From Planctomycetota bacterium (GTDB lineage Bacteria; Planctomycetota; UBA8742; UBA2392), in assembly GCA_027493625.1 (NCBI GenBank), contig JAOSKM010000001.1:1455489-1519488 (forward strand): a stretch of DNA of 64,000 nucleotides. The letters run 5' to 3'. The notes beneath the pieces were generated by a model. The model was not told where the DNA came from. It worked only from the letters and a program-made list of their open reading frames with translations, and searched no databases. This document shows, one piece after another, positions 8,626 through 17,538 of the stretch (position 1 is the first letter of the stretch; every line of letters begins with the position of its first letter). The position numbers were made by a program, and so were the translations under genes.

Positions 8626-10305
8626 CTAGTGGCCTTCTTCCAGGCGCAGGTAGCGGTAGTAAACCTCCAGCGTGAGGCAGTTGATGGCGGTGGAGTAGAC
8701 ACGTCCACCGGCCGAGCCCCAGGCGTCAACCGCGTCCCAGCTGCCGTGCTCATCGAGCGCTTCCTTGCTGACGAGACCGGCCTTCTTGTCGGCCTCGCAG
8801 TAACCGCGCTGGCTGTTGAGCAGCACGCTGGACATGGACTTCTCCCAGGACTTCCAGGTAGCGCCGCCGACCTGGTACAGCGCCAGGCTGGCGTAGTACC
8901 AGTAGTAGTAGTCGATCTTGTTCTTTTCCCAGACCGGCAGGTAATCCTTCTCGATGCAGACGCGGCTCAGGGACTTGATGTTCTTGTCGTTCAGGTCAGC
9001 CTTGCCCATGAACAGCATGCTCATCACGTAGATCGAATCCATCGACGGGTTGTTGTCGTACTCGCGGGAGCTGCGCAGACGGGCGTTGTTGCTGCCCGGG
9101 GTGTCGTAACCGGTCTTCGGGTAACCGTTCACGTCCACGGTCACCAGCTTGAACCACTCGGCCGCGTCGTTGTAGCACTTGGTGGTGTCGAACTCGAGGC
9201 CGGCCATCTTGCAGCTCTTCAGCGCCAGCACCATCCAGCCGCTCACCGAGCTGTCGTTGTAGGTCGGCTGCACGCCGTACCGCCAGCCGAAGCCGGGGTT
9301 CTGCGCCTTCAGGATGAACTCGACCGCCTTGTCCGCGATCGGCTTCAGCACCTGGTCGCCCGACAGGCCGTAGGCCTCGGCCATCGCCATCGCGCAGATG
9401 GCGTGGTTGTACACGAAGTGGTCGTCTTCCTTGGCGCCGAAGCAGCCGTCGTTGTCCTGCACCTTGCGCAGGTACAGGATCGCCTGGCGGCAGGTGGCGC
9501 GGTAGTCGCCTTCCTTGTGGTCGTAGCCCGCGCCGACGAAAGCCAGCAGGGCCATGCCGGTCAGGCCGATGTCGCAGGTCGCCTCCCAGCCCTTGTCGCT
9601 GGTGGCCGAACCCGGATCAACGAACTCGATGTTGTAGGTCTTCTTCGCGCCGGTGCGGGTGGAGTCGTCGCTGAAGGTGGTCGCGCTCCAGTAACCTTCG
9701 CGGTTCTGGTGGTCCTTCAGCCACTCCAGCGCGCCGCGCACGCGGTCATCGTGCGGACGACCGCCGCCGCCACGCGCCCGACGGTGGGCGAAACCGCCCG
9801 CGCCGCCGCGACCGCCGCCGCCGCCCACGCCGCCGCCCAGGCCCACCGCGCTGGTGGTGGAGTCGCGGTTCGGGTGCGGGGACTCGTTGTCTGACGGGTC
9901 GTCGTTCGGGTTCTCGGCCAGGTCGTTGTTCGGCTTGTCCGAGGGGTCCTCGTTCAGGTCGTCCTTCGCGTCCTCGACGATGCGCTCGTCTTCGGTCGGG
10001 TCGACCTGCTCGGGCTCATCCTTCGGGAACTCAACCGGCTTCTCAGGCGGCTGCTCGGGCGGTGGAGGCTCCGCAATCTGCTCCTGCTGCGCCTGAATCA
10101 CTTCAACCTGCACCCGCTCGGGCACGGCCGGAATGATGAACCAGGCAATCACAAGCAGGATGACGTGCACGGCCAGTGCGATCGCCACCCAGGGCACTGA
10201 AGCCAGCGCCGTAAGATCTTCGCCGGTCGAACCTGCGGGCACTTCCTCCTGCCCGTAGTACTCCTGATCCGCCGGCTCTTCGTAATATTGCTGTTGACCC
10301 GCCAC
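8626..10305 (-). CDS. prenyltransferase/squalene-oxidase repeat protein with TonB-like N-terminus
   Basis: A 559-residue protein. A cytoplasmic tail precedes one membrane helix (about residues 38-57). Then come a Glu-Pro-rich segment, an acidic Asp/Asn repeat zone (about 85-140) and a Gly-rich hinge. From about residue 185 there is an alpha/alpha-toroid domain built of repeats such as GALEWLKDHQNREGYWS and ILYLRKVQDNDGCFG. These are prenyltransferase/squalene-cyclase-type repeats, but the DxDD catalytic motif of cyclases is not seen. A binding or scaffold role outside the membrane is therefore more likely than catalysis. Helix plus proline-rich stalk resembles TonB. The start is a GTG preceded by GGAGG. 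Confidence 0.8.
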   Translation of the reverse strand: MAGQQQYYEEPADQEYYGQEEVPAGSTGEDLTALASVPWVAIALAVHVILLVIAWFIIPAVPERVQVEVIQAQQEQIAEPPPPEQPPEKPVEFPKDEPEQVDPTEDERIVEDAKDDLNEDPSDKPNNDLAENPNDDPSDNESPHPNRDSTTSAVGLGGGVGGGGGRGGAGGFAHRRARGGGGRPHDDRVRGALEWLKDHQNREGYWSATTFSDDSTRTGAKKTYNIEFVDPGSATSDKGWEATCDIGLTGMALLAFVGAGYDHKEGDYRATCRQAILYLRKVQDNDGCFGAKEDDHFVYNHAICAMAMAEAYGLSGDQVLKPIADKAVEFILKAQNPGFGWRYGVQPTYNDSSVSGWMVLALKSCKMAGLEFDTTKCYNDAAEWFKLVTVDVNGYPKTGYDTPGSNNARLRSSREYDNNPSMDSIYVMSMLFMGKADLNDKNIKSLSRVCIEKDYLPVWEKNKIDYYYWYYASLALYQVGGATWKSWEKSMSSVLLNSQRGYCEADKKAGLVSKEALDEHGSWDAVDAWGSAGGRVYSTAINCLTLEVYYRYLRLEEGH

Positions 10306-10718
10306 AGCGACCTCCTCAATCTCGGCATTATCCCCGGGAGGGGATGTTTAATTGCGACCCCTGAATAAACGGGGGTTGTGCAAGGTGGTTCGTTCCCACC
10401 TGATTAAAAGCGAAGATTCTTTGTCAGTTAGCGAGCCGAAATGCTACCCGCGCCTAATCAGGCCCGCAAGTTCAATCCAGAACAAGGCTTGTAGCGCCAC
10501 TGTCACGCCGCGGCGCCCCCACCGGCAGCAACTTCTTTAGGTGACTACAGTCACCACTAGAGCCGCCCATTTCGGGCCAAAGAATCCCGTCAGGCGCACT
10601 ACTTTGCAAGAAATTGCATCCCATTGCAGTCGCATGCAACTCAAATCGAGCGCTACAAAGCAGTTAGCTCAAATCAGCAACACCCGGCCAAGGGCCGGGT
10701 TGATCAGAGGTTCGGATT
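10306..10718. other. intergenic region upstream of the prenyltransferase-repeat gene
   Basis: About 410 bp with no convincing coding sequence. It should hold the promoter of the minus-strand gene ending at 8626, but I cannot choose a -35/-10 pair with confidence. ACCCGGCC/GGCCGGGT at 10682-10700 forms an 8-bp hairpin. The region is less GC-rich than its surroundings. Confidence 0.4.
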
Positions 10719-10942
10719 AGAGGTCAGGAGGTTAGAGGTCAGGAGGTCGGAGGTCAGGAGGTCGAAGGTCGGAGGTTAGAGGTCAGAGCTCGGAGCTCGG
10801 AGCTCGGAGCTCGGAGGCCAGAGGCCGCAGTTCCCTACAACCTACAACCTACAACCTACAACCTACAACCTGACTCCCGCCTCCCGCCTCCCGCCTCCCG
10901 CCTCCCGCCTACTCCCGCCTGCCTACTCCCGCCTGCCGCCTA
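10719..10942. repeat. three adjacent heptamer tandem arrays
   Basis: Three different 7-bp repeat families follow one another. GGAGGTC/GGAGCTC variants run from 10719 to about 10826. CTACAAC units run from 10834 to 10871, and CTCCCGC units from 10873 to about 10942, the last with a few imperfect units. Each family keeps the 7-bp period while the unit sequence changes. The arrays end at the stop codon of the next minus-strand gene. Confidence 0.85.
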
Positions 10943-11485
10943 ACTCCCCTCCGCCCCCTTCATGATCGCCTTCACCCAGCCGTCGCCGTCGTTCAGCATC
11001 CGGTTAAAATCCGCCTCATCTTTGTTGCGCTGGTTGTGCAGCTTCGGGTGCGTGCCGGCCGTGATCTGCCGCAGCAGCCGCGCCGCCTGCAGCGCCAGGT
11101 TCAGCAGCGCCATCAGCGGGTGTTTACGGCCGCGCGGTTCCTTGCGGTGGTCGCGTCCGGGCTGGTTGGCGACGGCGAGTCTCTGGATGCCGTTTTCGTC
11201 CACGAAGCTGGTGGGCATGTCGCACTCCGCGGCGACGATCTTGCGCAGCTCGCCCGCAGGCACGGTTTCAAGCACGTGGCCCGTGGCCATCACGACCTGG
11301 TGCAGGAACAGGGTGACGTCGGCAAGCATCACGGCGACTTCGGCGTCCGACAGCGCCGTGCGTTCGCGCTTGATGCCGTGAAAGCGCGGCGCGTGGCGCA
11401 GGTCCGGCAGCAGGCCGTTCGTCCCGCGCAACGAGACGGGCTTTTCGGCGGGTCTTTCGGCGGGTTGCTCAGCAGGTTTGTCCAT
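10940..11485 (-). CDS. uncharacterised 181-residue protein
   Basis: The start chosen is the ATG giving MDKPAEQPAERPAEKP, preceded by the ribosome-binding site AAAGGA. The protein begins with a Pro/Ala/Glu-rich tail, followed by a mostly helical region with long amphipathic stretches such as VAVMLADVTLFLHQVVM and PLMALLNLALQAARLLRQ. It lacks a signal peptide or clear membrane helices. I do not recognise the family. It stands alone between heptamer arrays and a palindrome-rich spacer, so context says little. Confidence 0.6.
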   Translation of the reverse strand: MDKPAEQPAERPAEKPVSLRGTNGLLPDLRHAPRFHGIKRERTALSDAEVAVMLADVTLFLHQVVMATGHVLETVPAGELRKIVAAECDMPTSFVDENGIQRLAVANQPGRDHRKEPRGRKHPLMALLNLALQAARLLRQITAGTHPKLHNQRNKDEADFNRMLNDGDGWVKAIMKGAEGS

Positions 11486-12470
11486 GGCAATTCCTTTCGT
11501 GTGGAGAGACACCTCCCCCACCGAATGCGGCGCACGGAGCCCCGAAAAGAATTTGCAGAAAGCGAAGCGGGCAAGCATCCCGGCAAGGCCGATATTCAGG
11601 CCGTCAAAGGCCGTCCCACAAAAAACCAAAGATTCCCCGCCAAAACCCTCGCCAACCAGTCCGAGCTGCAAGCGCCCGGCCCGCAGCGAGAAACCAAAGC
11701 CCGCCATGTACCTGTCCGCCGTAGCTTTAGCGAAGGTGGAAATGGCGGGGATCAGGAGTGCCAACCGTCCCGCGAGAGCAAAGGCCAAATCAAAGCCAGC
11801 AGCAGATACCTCGTTCCGGGCCTGTTCTCGTCCCGGAAGTTCAAGAGCCGACCGAAAACGGGGACAGTCCCCAAATGCGGGGACAGTCCCCCCCGCAGGC
11901 AATCCGTGATGCGGGCGCCCCGCCCGCAGGCAGCTCGTGATGCGGGCGCCCCGCCCGCAGCCGCGCCCCGAAGGGGCGCCGGTTTGTAGCCACGGGTGAA
12001 GCCAGGCCGGCGAAGCCGGCCGAGCGCAACCCGTGGAAGCAGAGCACCGCCCCAAAGGGGCGGAGGAAGCCGCGGCGCCAAACCCGCCGCCCCGTTGCGC
12101 CCGGATGCGCTTCGGCCCGAAGGGCCGCTTCGGCCAGCCCAGGGCGAAGCCCTGGGATTACGGAGCCGTTTCCGGTACGGCCCTGAAGGGGCCGTTGATC
12201 GCAGCGCCGTGTGAACCGGCCTTTCAGGCCGGCAATGAACCCGTCTCCCGAATCCCGGGCCTCTGGCCCGGGCTGACAGAGACGGCCTTTCAGGCCGGCT
12301 GGATCCGCCCGCATCCGGCTGCATTCCCTAATCGCATCGGACCGTGTGCCTGACCCCTTTTCGACGGCACAACAGGGCACGCCAGCCCCGCCAATCACCA
12401 ACGCCAAAGCAACCCCGCACAAAAGGCTCGGCCAGCAAAGCCGCTACACGGGCCTCAAATCATGCGATTT
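11486..12470. repeat. palindrome-rich non-coding spacer
   Basis: About 1 kb without a credible gene but densely packed with short hairpins. Examples are two copies of GGGGACAGTCCCC (11860-11872 and 11879-11891), the CCGCC...GGTGG hairpin at 11716-11739, CCGGCGAAGCCGG, GCCCAGGGCGAAGCCCTGGG and GGCCTTTCAGGCC (twice). The pattern is typical of REP-like dispersed palindromes and suggests repeated insertion of small non-coding elements. Open frames across it are by-products of the absence of stop codons in GC-rich palindromes. Confidence 0.65.
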
Positions 12471-12486
12471 AAAGGAGCCTGACCCC
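12471..12486 (+). repeat. left copy of a 16-bp inverted repeat bracketing the R-M operon
   Basis: AAAGGAGCCTGACCCC lies just beyond the 3' end of the restriction endonuclease gene. The exact reverse complement occurs at 15132-15147, upstream of vsr. A shorter copy, GCCTGACCCC, lies at 12348. Similar motifs are dispersed repeats in many environmental genomes. Confidence 0.7.
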
Positions 12487-12515
12487 TTTAGCGTTCTCCC
12501 ACGATCTTTTCTAAA

Positions 12516-13340
12516 TCATCGGGGCTTGGTCGGGGGATGGCGCTCGAAATGACCCGCGATGTCGGCAAGAATCCCTTCGCGACCCTTCGGGTTGGCGCGA
12601 TTAGCCGCAGATAGCGCCCAGCTTCGTCCAGGGTGCAATTCATCCCACGGTGACCGAGTGTTCGTCCGTGTGGTGGCGCTGTCGCCATGCTTACCAATGC
12701 CGTAGCAGACCCCAGATTCATTGTTCCAGACCGGGTGAAACCACTCGATGAGGTACGTCTCGGCGGTGTTTTGCCAGGCGCTCTTCACCACGAGGTAGCG
12801 ACATTCGAAGTCGGCCTCGTCCAGGTTTTCGGCGGATCGTATGCTCCGTCCATGATCTCCTGTTAGCCTGTCCCTGAGCTTTGTGCCCTGATCCTCGACG
12901 TCTATAGCACCGGCGTTTTCGGGATCGACCTTGCCCACATAAATGGGAACATTGGTTCCTCGGATTGGCGCGTAGGCTTCAAAGGGGCCGTTGTAGTAAA
13001 GCGCGTAGACCCCTGAGCCATAGAACTTCGGAAGACCGGCAAGCGGAACACGCGGCTGTTCAAGAAGGGTCGCGGCGATCAACTTGCCAAGAACATTGGG
13101 GTCCGACGGATCAAGCACAAACCCAGGTCGGTTGATTGGATCGAGCCTATGGCTCAACTGGACGAGCGCTTCCACGACGGCTTTCACTTTCTCGCGCAGG
13201 CTTTTTCGTTTCGAGCCTGAAAGCCGATCCAAGTTCTGAACGTCGTGAGGCAAGGAGTCGAGCAAGTCGCTAAGCGCGACGGCGATGGGATTTGGCTCGG
13301 GCTCTGGCGGAATGACCGCCTCACGTTGCCTGCGGCTCAT
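12516..13340 (-). CDS. Eco29kI-family GIY-YIG restriction endonuclease
   Basis: A 274-residue protein starting at MSRRQREAV, whose ATG overlaps the methylase stop by 4 bp. The GIY-YIG core is visible as SGVYALYYNGPFEAYAP followed by NVPIYVGKVDPENAG, with downstream TYLIEWFHPVWNNESGVCYG. This combination is characteristic of Eco29kI-type type II endonucleases. Known members cut CCGCGG; whether this one does is inference. Its role is cleavage of unmethylated incoming DNA. It is the last gene of the vsr-methylase-endonuclease operon. Confidence 0.9.
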   Translation of the reverse strand: MSRRQREAVIPPEPEPNPIAVALSDLLDSLPHDVQNLDRLSGSKRKSLREKVKAVVEALVQLSHRLDPINRPGFVLDPSDPNVLGKLIAATLLEQPRVPLAGLPKFYGSGVYALYYNGPFEAYAPIRGTNVPIYVGKVDPENAGAIDVEDQGTKLRDRLTGDHGRSIRSAENLDEADFECRYLVVKSAWQNTAETYLIEWFHPVWNNESGVCYGIGKHGDSATTRTNTRSPWDELHPGRSWALSAANRANPKGREGILADIAGHFERHPPTKPR

Positions 13341-14509
13341 GCGTTCGACCCCTTCAAGGCGTTTCGTAGGCTGGTCGCCACGACCTGGGCGAGCTTCATT
13401 GGAACCGCGTTGCCCAACTGGCGCATGGTTTCGGTCCACGTCCCGTTGAGGTCATACTCATCGGGGAAGGTTTGCAGGCGCGCGCTTTCGCGAACAGTGA
13501 AGTAACGTACGCTGCCATCAACCATCCGCACCATATTCTCTCCGCCTGGCACGCCGTGATCGCCCGCTTTGAGGGTCTTGGCTGGCTCATCTAGAGGGCT
13601 GCCCGTGTGTCCCGGATAGCTCCGCGCGCCGGGATTGAAAACGTGATTCAAGACGAGCAATGACTCACGCGACTTCCTCGTGGGGTCGGGCAGGTCGGAA
13701 ATGGCGTCACGGACGGTCGCCCAAGGCGCGGTCTTGTTCGGGGCCTCCGCTACGCGATCGGCGACGTGACTCGCACCGCGCGCCCGCTGTGGCCGATCCT
13801 TCTTTGCGACGCGGTGGCGGTCCCAGTAATCGGCAGTGACCCACTGATCCACGAGAAGCGCGTCACGCGAATGCGTCTCTTGTGGGAATGTCCATTCGAC
13901 CTGTTGATCGCTTCTGATGCCGACGAAAAAGACACGTTCGCGGCGCTGCGGCACGCCGTAGTTCGCGGCGTTCAATAGGCGAAACACGACCTTGTACGTG
14001 AGCCCCTTGTAACCGCCTTTGGTGTGGACTCTCTCAAGCTCCGCAAGGTGATCGCGCCAGTCGTTCGCGCCCTTTCGCTGCACCTCGGGGTAGGTCAACT
14101 GAAGCACGATGTACTCGAAGTAGTCGGCGAAGGTCCGCCGCATCAAGCCCTTCACGTTCTCGAAGATGAAGGCGCGGGGCCGTGCCTCGCGCAGCGCGCG
14201 GAACGTGTCGGGGAACATGTTGCGGGCGTCCTCGTGGCCCTTGTGCTTCCCGCCAAGGGAAAACGGCTGACACGGCGGGCCACCGGAAATCAGGTCAAGC
14301 TTGCCCTCGTAGGCCTTGAAATCGACCCCGGCGACGTCGGCCTGGATGATCGGCCATGGCGACACCAGCTTCACGCCCTTACGCTGATTGCGGCGCAGCG
14401 TCTCGACTGAGTCGGCGTCCCACTCGATTACCGCCTCGTGGTGAAACCCGGCGCGCGCAACACCCATCGCGAGTCCACCGGCGCCTGCGAATAGTTCAAC
14501 GGATTTCAT
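13337..14509 (-). CDS. DNA (cytosine-5) methyltransferase
   Basis: A 390-residue C5-cytosine methylase with the standard motifs in order. Motif I is FAGAGGLAMG (residues 7-16), motif IV is GGPPCQPFS with the catalytic Cys near residue 80, motif VI is ENVKG, motif VIII is QRRERVFFVG near 188, and motif X is QLGNAVPMKLA near the C-terminus. The target-recognition region lies between VIII and IX. It transfers a methyl group from SAM to cytosine, protecting the host from the adjacent endonuclease. It overlaps vsr and the endonuclease gene by 4 bp on each side. Confidence 0.95.
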   Translation of the reverse strand: MKSVELFAGAGGLAMGVARAGFHHEAVIEWDADSVETLRRNQRKGVKLVSPWPIIQADVAGVDFKAYEGKLDLISGGPPCQPFSLGGKHKGHEDARNMFPDTFRALREARPRAFIFENVKGLMRRTFADYFEYIVLQLTYPEVQRKGANDWRDHLAELERVHTKGGYKGLTYKVVFRLLNAANYGVPQRRERVFFVGIRSDQQVEWTFPQETHSRDALLVDQWVTADYWDRHRVAKKDRPQRARGASHVADRVAEAPNKTAPWATVRDAISDLPDPTRKSRESLLVLNHVFNPGARSYPGHTGSPLDEPAKTLKAGDHGVPGGENMVRMVDGSVRYFTVRESARLQTFPDEYDLNGTWTETMRQLGNAVPMKLAQVVATSLRNALKGSNA

Positions 14510-14925
14510 TCGCGGTCCCCCAGAAACGACGCAAGCCGACGCGCGACGGCGTTCGGATCGCTCAGTTCACATTCCCACAACACCAGCGCCTTCCATCCGA
14601 GTTCCCGAAGCTCCCGCAGATTGCGGCAATCACGCCGACGATTGCCGTCCAGCTTGGGTACCCAAAACTCCTTTCGGCTTTTTGGGAGCCGAGCCAGCGC
14701 GCAATACCTATGTCTGTGCCAGAAGCATCCGTGCACAAACACGACCTTCCGCTTTGAGGCGAAGACCATGTCCGGTCGCCCAGGAAGGCGCTTTGAATGT
14801 AGCCTGTAGCGATAGCCCATCGCGTGAGCCAGGCGGCGCACTGTTAACTCCGGGCGCGTATCACGGCTTTTAACGCGAGCCATGACGGCGCTTCGTTGTT
14901 CGGGCGTTAGCGTGTCCACTGGCAT
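14506..14925 (-). CDS. vsr: very short patch repair endonuclease
   Basis: A 139-residue protein starting MPVDTLTPEQRSAVMARVKS, the usual Vsr beginning. The family core LPGRPDMVFASKRKVVFVHG followed by CFWHRHRYC contains the catalytic Asp and the Cys/His zinc site. Vsr nicks T:G mismatches that arise when 5-methylcytosine deaminates, so it is the repair partner of the C5 methylase next to it. It is the first gene of the operon and ends in an ATGA overlap with the methylase. Confidence 0.93.
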   Translation of the reverse strand: MPVDTLTPEQRSAVMARVKSRDTRPELTVRRLAHAMGYRYRLHSKRLPGRPDMVFASKRKVVFVHGCFWHRHRYCALARLPKSRKEFWVPKLDGNRRRDCRNLRELRELGWKALVLWECELSDPNAVARRLASFLGDRE

Positions 14926-15131
14926 TAGCCTATTTAAGGGCAACTGGAAAAGTGAGTCTGAATTCGTGTGTTGGCTGAATCCAGTACCCGGCTCGAAACG
15001 CCCGAAAAATGAGTTTTTCCACGTGATACGCATTGTGAATAAGCTGTCAGGTGCACTGCGGAACTGTATCACGCGGTGCGACATCGCCCGGCCGACGCTA
15101 CCCCGACCGTCCCATGAAACGTTAAAGGGGT

Positions 15132-15147
15132 GGGGTCAGGCTCCTTT
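15132..15147 (-). repeat. right copy of the inverted repeat bracketing the R-M operon
   Basis: GGGGTCAGGCTCCTTT is the exact reverse complement of 12471-12486. The two copies lie 2.6 kb apart in opposite orientation and enclose exactly vsr, the methylase and the endonuclease. Confidence 0.7.
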
Positions 15148-15176
15148 TCTGGCCCCGATCCCCGACTATCCCGCAC

Positions 15177-16751
15177 CTACATCACAGCGACGTGGTGTTT
15201 GAAATCGAAGAGGTCGGGGATGTTGTCTATGGCTTCCAGCAGCCTGGGGCCGTGTTTGGCGTAGGCTGACAGCACTGTCAGCACCCTTTCCTGCGGCTTG
15301 TCTTCCGGGAAGTAGCGGTTCAATAGCGCCTGCATCTCCGGGCCGCCTTCGCTTATGCTCAGGGGGTCGTACTTCACACGGGTCATCACGTCGCCGGCCG
15401 TGCGCAGCATTCTTTGCTCGAACTTCTGCAGCTCGCCATCCAGCGGCCGCGCCAGCCCGCCCAAATTCTCGCGCAGGTCGCCCAGCGCGCGTTTCACGCC
15501 GGACTGGGCTTCCTCATAGACTATGGCCGCTTCCTTCTGCCGCCACTTCAGGCGCTTGCGGAACGCCACCACCTTGTCGAACTGGCGCGCGTCCGCGGCC
15601 TCCACCAGTGTCAGCGAAACCCGCGGGAACAGCGCCGGCATGAACACCTGCGACGCCCGGTGCAGCCCCTTCAACAGCCCGTGGTACGCGATCTCCGCCT
15701 GCCCGCCCACGTAGGCCACCGTCGGGAAAATCGCGTTCTGGATCAGCGGCCGTAACAGCACGTTGGGCGTGAAGGCCTCGGGCTCGGCGCGCAGTTGCTG
15801 CAGCAGGGCGGTCATGGAGGTGCTCTCGTCGGAACCCTCGATCACCAGGCGCTTGCCCTCGCAGGTGACGTGGCGGCGCTCGCCCTTCACCGTGAGAAAC
15901 AGGTTCAGGTGGTTGGTGACCGGCACGCCCGCGGGCATGCCCAGCGTTTCCAGGCGCTCGGCCACGCGCTGCAGGCCCTGGCGGCGCTCCTCGCGTTTCT
16001 CGATCTCCAGCGCGTGCAGGCGCTTCCAGGCCGGGTGGCCGGTCAGCGCCCAGGGCTCGATCACGATCAGCCCGCGCGGGCCCAGCAGCTCAAGCATCAG
16101 GCGCGTGAATGCGGCCCCGAACGTACGGCCGGCGCCGTCGCGCAGCAGCAGCGCGGCGCGGTCGGCAAAGGGGCCGTCGCCCAGGGCCGAGACGGCGGCC
16201 TGCCATGCGGAGTCGTCCGGGCCGGGCAGCTGGATGTCGCGCACGTGGCGCTTGCCGGCCGGGATGTCGAAGCGGAATTTTTGCAGTCCCCCGGCGCTGT
16301 CCACGCTGCGCAGGCGGTTGACTTCCTCGATGTCGCTGTCGTCGGAGGCGTTCCAGAACACCGGCACACAGGGCTGGCCCGAGGCGGCCTCGACTTCGGC
16401 GGCAAGGCGCACGGCCGTGTGGGCCTTGTAGAGCGCTAGCAATGGCCCGCCGCCGAGGCCGGCCTGCTGGCCGGTGACGACGCAGACGGCCTGGGGGTCG
16501 GCCAGGCGCTCGATGTTGTCCAGGGACGCGCGGGGCACGGGGTGCCTGGCGGCGTAGTCGCGCAGGGCTTGAACGGTGGCCTCGCGGTCGAAGCGCGCGC
16601 GCCAGGTGCGGTTGATCAGGCGGCTGGCGAGCGCCGCCAGCAGGTCGGCGCGGCGGTAGTCGGCGGCGTAGAAGGCCTCCACGCGCGGGAAGTCGGTGAC
16701 GTAGCGCCGGCCGAGTTCGTTGGCGGAATCGATTGGGGGCTCGCTGGGCAT
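15177..16751 (-). CDS. bshC: bacillithiol biosynthesis cysteine-adding enzyme BshC
   Basis: A 524-residue protein starting at MPSEPPIDSANELG. The BshC signature CVVTGQQAGLGGGPLLALYK is near residue 90, followed by CVPVFWNASDDSDIEEVNRL. BshC adds cysteine to GlcN-malate in the last step of bacillithiol synthesis. This implies that the organism uses bacillithiol or a related thiol in place of glutathione. bshA and bshB are not in the window. The length is normal for the family. There is no Shine-Dalgarno. A promoter-like pair ends 7 nt before the ATG, so the mRNA is probably leaderless. Confidence 0.9.
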   Translation of the reverse strand: MPSEPPIDSANELGRRYVTDFPRVEAFYAADYRRADLLAALASRLINRTWRARFDREATVQALRDYAARHPVPRASLDNIERLADPQAVCVVTGQQAGLGGGPLLALYKAHTAVRLAAEVEAASGQPCVPVFWNASDDSDIEEVNRLRSVDSAGGLQKFRFDIPAGKRHVRDIQLPGPDDSAWQAAVSALGDGPFADRAALLLRDGAGRTFGAAFTRLMLELLGPRGLIVIEPWALTGHPAWKRLHALEIEKREERRQGLQRVAERLETLGMPAGVPVTNHLNLFLTVKGERRHVTCEGKRLVIEGSDESTSMTALLQQLRAEPEAFTPNVLLRPLIQNAIFPTVAYVGGQAEIAYHGLLKGLHRASQVFMPALFPRVSLTLVEAADARQFDKVVAFRKRLKWRQKEAAIVYEEAQSGVKRALGDLRENLGGLARPLDGELQKFEQRMLRTAGDVMTRVKYDPLSISEGGPEMQALLNRYFPEDKPQERVLTVLSAYAKHGPRLLEAIDNIPDLFDFKHHVAVM

Positions 16752-16758
16752 GGGGCCG

Positions 16759-16787
16759 ATGATCGGAGATGGGGCGGGAATGATCAA
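16759..16787 (-). promoter_or_regulatory. predicted promoter of bshC, leaderless type
   Basis: On the minus strand TTGATC (16787-16782), a 17-bp spacer and GATCAT (16764-16759) lie immediately upstream of bshC, with only 7 nt between the -10 and the ATG. The TTGATCATTCCCGC part is shared with the purB promoter at 28652-28680. The (GGTTGGT)n array begins about 10 bp further upstream. Confidence 0.55.
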
Positions 16788-16798
16788 TGGGGCTCGGG

Positions 16799-16926
16799 GT
16801 GGTTGGTGGTTGGTGGTTGGTGGTTGGTGGTTGGTGGTTGGTGGTTGGTGGTTGGTGGTTGGTGGTTGGTGGTTGGTGGTTGGTGGTTGGTGGTTGGTAG
16901 TTGGTAGTCGGTAGCTGGTGTTTGGT
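16799..16926 (+). repeat. GGTTGGT heptamer array
   Basis: About 17-18 copies of the 7-bp unit TGGTGGT, perfect for about 100 bp and degenerate at the right end (TAGTTGG, TAGTCGG, TAGCTGG). It lies directly upstream of the bshC promoter. In the opposite direction it is related to the larger array that follows. Confidence 0.95.
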
Positions 16927-16956
16927 AGTCAGTTCGAGAGCGGAACTCCCAAAAGC

Positions 16957-17503
16957 GACCAGTCACCAGTCACCAGCCACCAGCCACCAGCCACCAGCCA
17001 CCAGCCAGCAGCCACCAGCCACCAGCCACCAGTCACCAGTCACCAGTCACCAGTCACCAGCCACCAGCCACCAGCCACCAGCCACCAGTCACCAGTCACC
17101 AGCCACCAGCCACCAGCCACCAGCCACCAGTCACCAGTCACCAGTCACCAGCCACCAGTCACCAGCCACCAGTCACCAGCCACCAGCCACCAGCCACCAG
17201 TCACCAGTCACCAGCCACCAGTCACCAGTCACCAGTCACCAGCCACCAGTCACCAGCCACCAGCCACCAGCCACCAGCCACCAGTCACCAGCCACCAGCC
17301 ACCAGCCACCAGCCACCAGCCACCAGCCACCAGTCACCAGTCACCAGCCACCAGCCACCAGCCACCAGTCACCAGTCACCAGCCACCAGCCACCAGTCAC
17401 CAGCCACCAGCCACCAGTCACCAGCCACCAGTCACCAGCCACCAGTCACCAGCCACCAGCCACCAGCCACCAGCCACCAGCCACCAGCCACCAGTCACCA
17501 GTC
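16957..17503 (-). repeat. 547-bp CCACCAG/TCACCAG heptamer array
   Basis: About 78 units of a 7-bp repeat of two main types, CCACCAG and TCACCAG, mixed without an obvious higher-order period. Read on the minus strand the units are CTGGTGG and CTGGTGA, the same family as the upstream TGGTGGT array but inverted. Reading frames stay open through it because 7 bp is not a multiple of 3 and no unit makes a stop. It is not coding. It ends one base before the -35 box of the glycosyltransferase. Confidence 0.95.
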
Positions 17504-17532
17504 TTTAGCGCCGTCGCTGCCTCTGCTACAAC
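17504..17532 (+). promoter_or_regulatory. predicted promoter of the glycosyltransferase, leaderless type
   Basis: TTTAGC (17504-17509), a 17-bp spacer and TACAAC (17527-17532) precede the ATG at 17539 by 6 nt. No Shine-Dalgarno fits in the gap. The geometry matches the bshC and purB promoters. Confidence 0.5.
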
Positions 17533-17538
17533 CCCGCC

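Noticed and set aside
11036..12422. Long open frames on both strands through the palindrome-rich spacer
   Set aside because: Different strands and frames are open at the same place, with Arg/Pro/Gly-rich content; this is typical of GC-rich palindromic DNA.
16957..17503. CRISPR array
   Set aside because: Units are 7 bp with no spacers of unique sequence, and no cas genes are in the window.
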